Origin: DAIUFH01 sp036844705
GTDB taxonomy: Bacteria > Bacillota > Clostridia > Tissierellales > Tissierellaceae
DNA length: 14,083 bases
Direction: 5' to 3'
Assembly (NCBI GenBank): GCA_036844705.1
Contig: DAIUFH010000059.1
Location: 1-14,083, forward strand
The notes beneath the pieces are model-generated. The model did no database searches. It was not told the DNA's origin and saw only the letters and a list, made by a program, of their open reading frames with translations. Shown one piece after another: positions 8,072-14,083 of this stretch (within the stretch, counting starts at the first letter, position 1; each line of letters begins with the position of its first letter). A program made the translations under genes and the position numbers.

Positions 8072-9154
8072 TTATTGTAACTTAAAGAGACTTATTAAAT
8101 CATCGGCCTGTAATTGATCCAAGCCAATCTTTTCTAAACTTCTTCCCTCCTTCCTGTAATCTCTATGACTTACGATATTTCCTAAATCAATAAAGGTATC
8201 CATCATTTTGGTACTTACGCCTAAACTATGTCCCATTGCTGCAAGAGGTACAAGTCCAGATAAAATATCTTCATATATAAAGCGATGTTTAATGGTTTTA
8301 GGTCCAATTATTTGACTATAGGCATTATTATTCTGTATGCATTCATATATTGTATTTCCATGTGTATTGTAGGCATTTTTCATCCAGTCTATAACCGATA
8401 TCAAGTCTACATCTAATGCTTTTCCAATATCCAAACGTTCCTGATCCACTCTAGTCATAAATTCTGTAATTGTTTCAGTTATCCCATCCAAGTAGTACCT
8501 ATAGTTTTCTTTCCTCTCAATTCTTGATAAGTTTAATAACATTGGGATTGGATGCAAAATGCTAGATATGTTATTTAGACTAGTAATCCAAACGTTTTCA
8601 ACTTGATTAAATTGAGAAAAATATGGTAATAAATTTGAAATAACTTCTTTAATGTCATTAGGATTGTATGTTGCTATGTCCATTACTTTCTTTATACCGT
8701 TAATTTTCAAATCATAGTTATTATCTAATCTAGAAGCAAATATTAAATCCTGTGTTTCAGCAACTATTGGTAAATCTTTAACTCCATTCTTTTTAAGTGT
8801 GTAAATAAATTCAATCGCTCCAAAAGTGTGTCCTGGATTTAATACAATTATTTGATTAGGTTTTACAAATCGAGCCATTTTTTCTGCCAGAACAGAAATA
8901 TTATTTGTAGTAATAGAAACCATTATAAGTCTTGAATTGACCATCACCTCTTTAATATCTGACGTAAACATCAATGAATCAATATTTGCATTTAAAACAC
9001 CTGTAACATTCACTACTTTCTTTCTTTTTAATGAATTTATCTTGGCGAAATCGTTGTCATAAACCATAATTTGTTTACCTTTACTAGCAAAATATGTTGC
9101 GAAAGCAATACCACCACTACCTGCACCTATAACTGAGATCTTATTATCGATCAT
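8072..9154 (-). CDS. NAD(P)-dependent octopine/nopaline dehydrogenase family oxidoreductase
   Basis: An oxidoreductase with an N-terminal Rossmann domain ('VIGAGSGGIAFA' at 8-19) and a C-terminal opine-dehydrogenase domain. The signature 'ILHPIPMLLN' places the candidate catalytic His at residue 201, followed by 'RIER', a YYLDG segment and a helical domain. The 360-residue length is typical. Characterised members reductively couple an amino acid to a 2-keto acid, or run the reverse reaction; many operon-encoded bacterial members have no known substrate. It is the first gene of the TRAP/UxaA operon, with GGAGG 8 bases before the ATG and a promoter just upstream. It may oxidise the imported compound or a product of the lyase. 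Family membership is firm; calling it an opine dehydrogenase would be an over-reading. Confidence 0.88.
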   Translation of the reverse strand: MIDNKISVIGAGSGGIAFATYFASKGKQIMVYDNDFAKINSLKRKKVVNVTGVLNANIDSLMFTSDIKEVMVNSRLIMVSITTNNISVLAEKMARFVKPNQIIVLNPGHTFGAIEFIYTLKKNGVKDLPIVAETQDLIFASRLDNNYDLKINGIKKVMDIATYNPNDIKEVISNLLPYFSQFNQVENVWITSLNNISSILHPIPMLLNLSRIERKENYRYYLDGITETITEFMTRVDQERLDIGKALDVDLISVIDWMKNAYNTHGNTIYECIQNNNAYSQIIGPKTIKHRFIYEDILSGLVPLAAMGHSLGVSTKMMDTFIDLGNIVSHRDYRKEGRSLEKIGLDQLQADDLISLFKLQ

Positions 9155-9177
9155 TTAAAACACCTCCTATTGTATTA

Positions 9178-9188
9178 CTGTCTGACAA
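9178..9188. promoter_or_regulatory. Candidate operator for the divergent GntR-family regulator
   Basis: TGTCTGACA (9179-9187) is a perfect palindrome around a central T. With its flanks (CTGTCTGACAA) it matches the FadR-subfamily consensus T-N-G-T-N3-A-C-N-A except at the first base. A wider TATTGT...ACAATA repeat (9168-9190) overlaps it. It covers the predicted transcription start of the TRAP operon, a position suited to repression by the regulator encoded next door. Confidence 0.5.
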
Positions 9189-9189
9189 T

Positions 9190-9218
9190 ATGATAGCACT
9201 ATAATGTTTTTTCGTCAA
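9190..9218 (-). promoter_or_regulatory. Predicted promoter of the TRAP/UxaA operon
   Basis: On the minus strand TTGACG (9218-9213) and TATCAT (9195-9190) each match the -35 and -10 consensus at five of six positions, with a 17-base spacer. Transcription would start near 9183, about 28 bases before the oxidoreductase ATG and inside the TGTCTGACA palindrome. Confidence 0.6.
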
Positions 9219-9277
9219 CATGTTTTCAAGGATTTTTAGATTTATTTTTATGATAAGCAATTGAAAAATAGAAAAGT

Positions 9278-9306
9278 TTGTATTGATTACTTTTAAATAT
9301 TATAAT
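9278..9306 (+). promoter_or_regulatory. Predicted promoter of the GntR-family regulator gene
   Basis: TTGTAT (9278-9283), 17 bases, then a perfect TATAAT (9301-9306). The start would fall near 9313, leaving a leader of about 55 bases before the ATG at 9368. It argues against the earlier ATG at 9317, which would be almost leaderless. The -35 match is weak. Confidence 0.42.
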
Positions 9307-9353
9307 AATATTATAAATGGTCATGAAAAACGTTTTTGTAATTTTCCATGATG

Positions 9354-9359
9354 AAAGGA
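9354..9359 (+). promoter_or_regulatory. Ribosome binding site that fixes the GntR start
   Basis: AAAGGA lies 8 bases before the ATG at 9368. The in-frame ATG at 9317 has no purine-rich site upstream and would add a 17-residue extension unlike GntR N-termini. Confidence 0.7.
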
Positions 9360-9367
9360 ATGATAAC

Positions 9368-10090
9368 ATGGTACTACCTAAAGTCAAAAAAACTACACTT
9401 GTTGATAAAATAGTTGAAATAATAATAGAAAAAATTAGTAAGAATGAATTTAATATAGGAGAAATATTACCTAGCGAAATTGAAATGAGTGCTCAATTTG
9501 GAGTATCAAGAGCTACAATTAGAGAATCAACCTCTTACTTAATTGGAATGGGAATACTAGAAAGAAACGAGAATGGTTTGGTAATAGCTCATTCTCCTTC
9601 TACTGCAATTTTAAATAACTTAAAATATTTTATTGACATAGGATTAGAAACACAATCACTTTATGAAGCTAGAATTATATTTGATATTGGATTTGCCTAT
9701 TTAGCTTCCCTTAAAGCAACAGAAGATGACATAAAACTCTTAAAAAAACTTAACAAGAATATAATAGAAAACTTAGATAACAAGGAAGAATACTGGAAAA
9801 CCGATTTGGAATTTCATTATGAAATAGCCCATATTGCTAATAATGATTTTTTATTCTCAATTTATGAAACGATTATGCAGCTATTTACAGTTGAATTTAC
9901 AAAATCAAACAACAATATTTTTGACCAAAATGAAGTAGTAAGTAATACGCCTAAATATCACATGGACTTAATCGAATCATTGAAATCAGGTAATTCATTA
10001 GAATCTATTAACATTATACTTAAAAGCCTTGGAAAGGCTAAGGAAGATATGATAGGAAGAAGAATAAAACAAGCAATACCAGATGATTGA
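9368..10090 (+). CDS. GntR/FadR-family transcriptional regulator (FCD ligand domain)
   Basis: DNA-binding regulator, 240 residues from the ATG at 9368. The N-terminal winged helix-turn-helix (about 8-70) shows the GntR pattern 'ILPSEIEMSAQFGVSRATIRE' split over residues 32-52. The C-terminal all-helical FCD domain (about 90-225) contains 'YEARIIFD' and 'DLEFHYEIA', the usual first Asp/His metal ligands, then 'YHMDLIESL' with the next His. The third canonical His, usually in an 'A-x-x-A-M-x-x-H-L'-like helix, appears to be Ser in 'IILKSLGK', so metal binding may be altered. FCD regulators normally respond to small carboxylic acids. Its divergent position and the palindrome at 9179-9187 suggest that it represses the TRAP/UxaA operon until the acid is present. 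Confidence 0.92.
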   Translation: MVLPKVKKTTLVDKIVEIIIEKISKNEFNIGEILPSEIEMSAQFGVSRATIRESTSYLIGMGILERNENGLVIAHSPSTAILNNLKYFIDIGLETQSLYEARIIFDIGFAYLASLKATEDDIKLLKKLNKNIIENLDNKEEYWKTDLEFHYEIAHIANNDFLFSIYETIMQLFTVEFTKSNNNIFDQNEVVSNTPKYHMDLIESLKSGNSLESINIILKSLGKAKEDMIGRRIKQAIPDD

Positions 10091-10105
10091 TAATCATACT
10101 TGGTG

Positions 10106-10150
10106 ACTATAATTAAAGCACTACATGATTTGTAGTGTTTTAATTATAGT
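10106..10150. terminator. Bidirectional 20-bp-stem terminator between the GntR and kinase genes
   Basis: Arms 10106-10125 and 10131-10150 pair over 20 positions with one G.T wobble around a 5-base loop (TGATT). The GC-richer tip CACTACA/TGTAGTG sits on an A/T base (AATTAAA/TTTTAATT), which supplies a U-tract in either direction. It separates the convergent regulator and FGGY-kinase genes. The remaining bases up to 10246 hold no gene. Confidence 0.8.
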
Positions 10151-10246
10151 ATGAATATTTAATGAGTTGTTAAGTTACAGTAACTTCTATCTAAAGGTAT
10201 ATATCTTAAGAACCATTAGCAACTTAATATCCAGTATCCTATTAAG

Positions 10247-11767
10247 TTAGTTACGAAGTATCGAAACTCGTTCCCATATTGGTTTTAATGCTGACGTTAT
10301 TTCCCTGTAAACTGAAAAAAATTTCATATATTTTTCATGGTTCTCCATATTTGGTAAATATGTTTTTACAATTTGAACACAGCTATCACCTACTATTATT
10401 TCATTATCAAATTCCCCTACACCTACACCGGCAAGTAGAGCTCCTCCATAAGAAGATTCAGCATTCTTGGGATATTTAACTTCAAGTCCAAAAACATCAC
10501 TAACAATTTGACACCAAAGCTCACTTTTGGCACCACCACCTATAATTCTTATATCCATTATATCCTTATTAAAATTTGACAAAACATTAAAACAGTCATA
10601 CAGGCTATATGCCACCCCTTCTAGCAAGGCTCTTGCAAAATATTTTTTATCATGTATCATACTTACTCCAAAGTAGTTACCTCTAAAATCAGTATTAAAA
10701 TATGGACATCTCTCACCTAATAGATATGGGTGAAAAATAAGTCCCTTTGAACCTACCTCAACTAAAGCTGCATCATTATCCATTTTTATATATATATCTT
10801 CACCCTTTAATTCACAGATGTTTTTCTCAGTTAAATAAAGACTGTCCCTTAGCCATCTATATGAAGCTGCAGAACTATTTGTAGCAGTTACTGTATACCA
10901 CATTCCTTCAATAGAATAAGGATATGTATATGTTTTCTTATGAGGGTTACTTGTGTCAGATATAATATTTACATTACCTGCTGTTGCCAGCTTAACAATT
11001 ATCTGACCTGATCTTACTGCTCCTGCACTTAAATCCTCAGCTGCCGTATCTGAACATCCTGCAATTACAGGAAGGCTCTCTGGCAAACCTGTTAAATCTG
11101 ATACCTTTTTCTGAACATATCCAACTACTTCTTTTGAAGCTTTAACAGGAGGTAATACCTCTAATGGTAAAGAAATTATATCACATAGTTCTTTTGACCA
11201 TCTGTTGTTCTTCGCATCAAACAGAAGACTTCCCTGAGCATCTACGACATCTGTACAAAAATCTCCCGTAACAAAAGATCTTATATAATCCTTAGTAAAC
11301 ATAAGCTTTGAAATCCTGTTATAGTTTTCAGGCTCATTTTCCTTTATCCACAAAAGCTGAGGTAAAGTCCATGTTGGAGTTGGCATTTGCATACCTATTT
11401 CAAATATTTGATCTCCATATTTCTCCTTAAGTCTTTTACACTGTTCTCCACTTCTTTGGTCATTCCACATTATACAATTTCTAATAACTTCCCCATTACC
11501 GTCTAATAAAACAGCATTATGAGTTGAAGCCGTTATTGCCATGCTCAAGATCCCAGAAAAATTATTATTAAGCTGCTTTCTGCAACTATTTATAGTATAT
11601 ATAAGTGAACCTATCCAAAGCTTAGGATCTTGCTCTGACCATCCAGGATATCTATGCTCAGAAGAATATTCTTGGAAAGCCGTAGCTAGAATATTTCCAG
11701 TTAAATCTATTACAGTAGCTTTACATCCACCTGTTCCAAAATCCACTCCTAATAGTTTTTTTCTCAT
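10247..11767 (-). CDS. FGGY-family carbohydrate kinase, xylulokinase-like
   Basis: ATP-dependent sugar or polyol kinase of 506 residues, the usual FGGY length. The N-terminal FGGY domain has the phosphate loop 'GVDFGTGGCKA' (7-17), a 'MWNDQRSGEQ' substrate-site motif near 97, and 'TKDYIRSFVTGDF', which resembles XylB. The C-terminal domain has 'FHPYLLGERCPYFN' near 350 and the ATP-binding 'IIGGGAKSELW' near 410. Substrate specificity cannot be assigned: xylulokinase, gluconokinase and other FGGY members share these motifs, and no xylose isomerase gene is present. An AGAGG site lies about 10 bases before the ATG. It follows the GrdB-like gene after a 159-base gap in which I see no gene and no convincing promoter or terminator, so co-transcription is plausible. 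Its link to a Grd-type reductase suggests that the substrate carries a sugar or polyol part. Confidence 0.88.
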   Translation of the reverse strand: MRKKLLGVDFGTGGCKATVIDLTGNILATAFQEYSSEHRYPGWSEQDPKLWIGSLIYTINSCRKQLNNNFSGILSMAITASTHNAVLLDGNGEVIRNCIMWNDQRSGEQCKRLKEKYGDQIFEIGMQMPTPTWTLPQLLWIKENEPENYNRISKLMFTKDYIRSFVTGDFCTDVVDAQGSLLFDAKNNRWSKELCDIISLPLEVLPPVKASKEVVGYVQKKVSDLTGLPESLPVIAGCSDTAAEDLSAGAVRSGQIIVKLATAGNVNIISDTSNPHKKTYTYPYSIEGMWYTVTATNSSAASYRWLRDSLYLTEKNICELKGEDIYIKMDNDAALVEVGSKGLIFHPYLLGERCPYFNTDFRGNYFGVSMIHDKKYFARALLEGVAYSLYDCFNVLSNFNKDIMDIRIIGGGAKSELWCQIVSDVFGLEVKYPKNAESSYGGALLAGVGVGEFDNEIIVGDSCVQIVKTYLPNMENHEKYMKFFSVYREITSALKPIWERVSILRN

Positions 11768-11926
11768 CTTCTTATCGCCTCTTATCTCATTGTAAAGTTT
11801 GAAATTAACTCTTTGTTTAATTAATATTTTATTTTACTTAAAAACATTTGTTGATATTGATTTTTACCTAGAAAATTAGAAGCTTTTTTTAAGACTTTAT
11901 AAGCTCATTTACTCTTCGATTACTAT

Positions 11927-13234
11927 TTATACGTCTTCAACCTCATCTGACTTTCCTATACTTTGAAGCATTTCTAAAGCCTTCTCTATATATCTTCGTC
12001 TTGAATTCTTTTCATCTTCTGCTGCTAAATTAGGATTACCAACAGGGCAAGTAATAGCAAAACCTCTCAATATTCTTGATACTCCTATGGATCTTGCAAT
12101 ATCGTAAACTGCACAAATTTGTACTACTGGTATTCCCACTCTTTCTATTTCTTTAGTTATCGTTGATCCACAACGAGTACTAGTGCCTCAAGTTGAAGTT
12201 AGAATTGCTGCATCAACCTTCGATTCAAGAAGTCTCTTAGCAATTGCTTGTCCTTCTCCCTTTGCAGAATCTATTGATGCACAATTTCCACAGGTTACAA
12301 ATACATTATCATTAAGTTCTCCAAGCTTACCTTCATTGACAAGATCTACAAGAACATCCTTTGGGAATAAACGATATGGATTTTCCAATACCGATGTTCC
12401 ATCATAACCACTGTGAATAACAAAGTGCTTATTTTCTAAAAGTTCTTCAAAGTTGTATTCTCCCCAATTGGTACTTCCATTTGGCTTTAATTTATCAGGA
12501 TTGCTTTCAGGTATAAGACCTCCATCTGTAACAAGTGCAAGCTTAGCCTTTGCCATATCCCTAATAGCAGGCGCCGGCTCTACTGTGTCAAATTCTGGAG
12601 GTAACACTTCACTTACAAAAGGTTGTCCCTTTATTTTTTTCATAACCATGTCTATTGCCCTTTCAGCTGCAGTTCTATCCAGATATTCATTCTTTATAAT
12701 ATCACGTTTAATATACCCTTCATCAGCTGCACTTCCAATATGCTCATTCTTTAAAAATCGTAACCCGATATCTACCATTTTAGGTACAATATTTCTCATA
12801 TCTGAAGAAAGAATTTTAGTCTTCATTATATAAGTATCTTTTCTGAACAATTCAACAGCAGGGTTTTCTGGATACATAGCTGTAACTGTAGGAATACCCA
12901 ATTGTTTACCAACCGCTGAAGCCATATTCCCACAGCTTATTCCGTATCTTCCAGCATTAAAAGCAGGTCCTGCAAAGAAAATATCTGCCTCCATATCTCT
13001 AACTAATCTTACACCTTCTTCTACAGCACTCTCAATATTCTCAGCAAAATAATTGTCTCCACAAATTATAGTTCCAACTACTTCACATTCACCATTTAAT
13101 TTCGAATTAAATAATATTGCTGGTCCTACAGGTTTATCAGATACACTGAAGCCAACAGAGGCCTTATCTTCTCCTCCAATTTGTCCAAAGAATTGATTTA
13201 TAAAGCATACAGCACGCCATTTTTTATTACCCAT
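11927..13234 (-). CDS. GrdB-type selenoprotein, component B of a glycine/sarcosine/betaine reductase-like complex (in-frame TGA = Sec)
   Basis: Substrate-specific selenoprotein subunit. In the known complexes, component B activates glycine, sarcosine or betaine and passes a carboxymethyl group to the selenol of GrdA. The frame runs 435 residues with one internal TGA at codon 349 (12188-12190), matching the length and Sec position of known GrdB (about 436 aa, Sec near 350). Before it lie GrdB hallmarks: 'FINQFFGQIGGEDKA', 'PAFNAGRYG', 'CGNMASAVGKQLGIP', 'VTDGGLIPE' and 'HSGYD'. Around it the protein reads AAILTST-U-GTSTRCGSTITKEIER, then 'GIPVV' and 'CPVGNPNL'. The Sec motif is U-x-x-S-x-x-C rather than U-x-x-C-x-x-C. 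AAGGAGG precedes the ATG, 17 bases after the grdE-like stop. Alternatives such as GrdF or GrdH cannot be separated by eye, so the substrate is left open. Confidence 0.93.
12155..12190 (-). promoter_or_regulatory. UGA (Sec) codon and bacterial SECIS-like hairpin
   Basis: The UGA at 12190-12188 is followed by a hairpin: TCGTTG pairs with CAACGA around the loop TGGAT, extended after a small internal loop by AGT/ACT. The loop GG falls 19-20 bases after the UGA, the same spacing as the GG in the E. coli fdhF SECIS loop as I recall it. This is the expected SelB recruitment signal. Confidence 0.75.
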
Positions 13235-13251
13235 ATTATGCCTCCTTAAAT

Positions 13252-14082
13252 TTAATAATCTACACCTGTACTATAACAGCTTCCTGTTTGGCTCATCATT
13301 CCCACATGCTTCATGGAAGAACAAACTACCTCTCCCATAGCTGGTTTCCCTGTAGCTATCTTATGCCCATCAATAACACCATCATTTCCACTCATAAATA
13401 ATGCATCCTCTGGACCTCCATATAATACATCTACGGGAGGTAATATATAATTGTGATAGTAGGTACCAGAAGTAACTATAGAATCAACATTACTTTCAGT
13501 AATAAGACATTCTGTAGACATATTACTCTGTGCATTTAAAATCTGTATTATTGGTACAGCCTTAATTCCAAGCTTTTCAGCTTCAGATGCAATGGCTCCA
13601 ACACAAAGGGTAGACGCTCCACCTACTCCCTTCGTAATTACTACTCCATCTGCATGAAGAACCTCCTTTAGAAGACTCGCTGCAAACTTAGAAGTCAGAC
13701 TACGATGCTTAGCCTCGACTGAAGTAACAGTAATAATTGTTCCCGTAAAATTCAAATCCTTCCCATGCCTTCTCATAAGTTCTGTAATAATAGGATGGTT
13801 CTGGATATCATATGTTGTAAGGCATCTGTAACCTCCACAGGTTGATATGGCTCCATCTATTATTTCTGTAGGCTGAATTACCAGTGGAAAGGTATCAGGT
13901 ATAGCATTACCATAGAACATGGGCTCCCTGTAATTACCGGTGTCGTATTGCTTTGAATATATCTGGAATGAATATGCAATGCTTGGCAACTCAGGATATT
14001 GTTTTTCATTATTAAAAACCTCCATCATGAATCTCGTGGTCAGGGGCGTCCAGCCCCTGAAACACGGCTTTCTTACAGCAAC
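13252..14082 (-). CDS. GrdE-like component B proprotein (pyruvoyl precursor), N-terminus beyond the window
   Basis: C-terminal 276 codons of the second component B subunit. In GrdE a Cys becomes a pyruvoyl group after self-cleavage, and that group is thought to bind substrate as a Schiff base. The frame is open to the right edge, so the ATG at 14026-14028 is internal; known GrdE is about 430 residues. GrdE-like segments are 'YPELPSIAY', 'PTEIIDGAI', 'NHPII..LMRRHGKDLNFTG', 'DGVVITKGVGG' and 'GIKAVPI'. The candidate cleavage site is Thr-Cys in 'ISTCGGYRC' (Cys codon 13837-13839); cutting there leaves 195 residues, close to the alpha subunit of GrdE. Known GrdE is, as I recall, cut at Asn-Cys, so Thr-Cys is a difference. 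It lies 17 bases upstream of the grdB-like gene in the same operon. Confidence 0.87.
   Translation of the reverse strand, partial: VAVRKPCFRGWTPLTTRFMMEVFNNEKQYPELPSIAYSFQIYSKQYDTGNYREPMFYGNAIPDTFPLVIQPTEIIDGAISTCGGYRCLTTYDIQNHPIITELMRRHGKDLNFTGTIITVTSVEAKHRSLTSKFAASLLKEVLHADGVVITKGVGGASTLCVGAIASEAEKLGIKAVPIIQILNAQSNMSTECLITESNVDSIVTSGTYYHNYILPPVDVLYGGPEDALFMSGNDGVIDGHKIATGKPAMGEVVCSSMKHVGMMSQTGSCYSTGVDY
14041..14059. repeat. GC-rich hairpin inside the grdE-like coding region
   Basis: CAGGGGC and GCCCCTG (7-bp perfect arms) flank GTCCA. It lies in an unusually GC-rich patch for this AT-rich window, within the open reading frame (codons for R-G-W-T-P-L). It may be only codon-level coincidence. 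Confidence 0.4.
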
Positions 14083-14083
14083 T

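Noticed and set aside
9317..9367. Upstream ATG start for the GntR regulator
   Set aside because: It has no ribosome binding site, would lie about 4 bases from the predicted transcription start, and adds residues not typical of the family. ATG 9368 has AAAGGA at good spacing.
11768..11926. Promoter or terminator between the grdB-like and kinase genes
   Set aside because: Only weak AT-rich near-matches and a 5-6-bp AGCTT/AAGCT pairing were found, not enough to support a site.
11927..12139. A separate small 70-aa gene starting with GTG
   Set aside because: It is the C-terminal part of the GrdB-like selenoprotein. The frame is continuous through TGA and 16 further codons, and the GTG has no ribosome binding site.
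12188..13234. GrdB-like pseudogene with a premature stop
   Set aside because: The stop is TGA at the known Sec position, with a SECIS-like hairpin and intact homology downstream, so selenocysteine is the better explanation.

Overview
The window is AT-rich, with strong AGGAGG-type ribosome binding sites, short intergenic gaps, some TTG starts and Gram-positive cell-envelope proteins (an OatA-type acyltransferase and a DctP lipoprotein). It also carries a glycine-reductase-type selenoprotein. Together these point to an anaerobic, amino-acid-fermenting Firmicute of the class Clostridia. This assignment is inferred from gene content and composition; no rRNA gene is present.

Left part (1-3372): the C-terminal three quarters of an OatA-like membrane acyltransferase with an SGNH domain (+) runs off the left edge. 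A DegV-family lipid-binding protein (+) follows with its own promoter. A PLP-dependent threonine-dehydratase-type enzyme (-) converges on degV across a shared bidirectional terminator.

Middle part (3373-10150): a compact minus-strand operon, read right to left, encodes an octopine/nopaline-dehydrogenase-family oxidoreductase, DctP, the small SAF subunit and large subunit of a UxaA-type (altronate dehydratase/sulfolactate lyase superfamily) enzyme, DctQ and DctM. The two lyase genes lie between the TRAP binding-protein gene and the TRAP membrane genes. This suggests that one hydroxylated organic acid is imported, dehydrated (or otherwise beta-eliminated) and oxidised by products of a single transcript. 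A GntR/FadR-family regulator is divergently transcribed. A TGTCTGACA palindrome over the predicted start of operon transcription is a plausible operator for it. The threonine-dehydratase gene lies downstream on the same strand but has a promoter of its own.

Right part (10247-14083): a second minus-strand cluster has the C-terminal part of a GrdE-like pyruvoyl-precursor subunit (cut by the right edge), a GrdB-like selenoprotein and an FGGY (xylulokinase-like) sugar kinase. The GrdB-like gene contains an in-frame TGA at 12188-12190 that I read as selenocysteine: the frame stays open on both sides, the flanking protein matches GrdB, and a SECIS-like hairpin follows the TGA. A conventional gene caller would split this gene in two. 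The Sec motif reads U-x-x-S-x-x-C, whereas classical GrdB proteins, as I recall, have U-x-x-C-x-x-C. Pairing a substrate-specific component B with a sugar kinase, rather than with grdA/C/D, suggests a glycine-reductase-like system of unassigned substrate. This is the most interesting part of the window.
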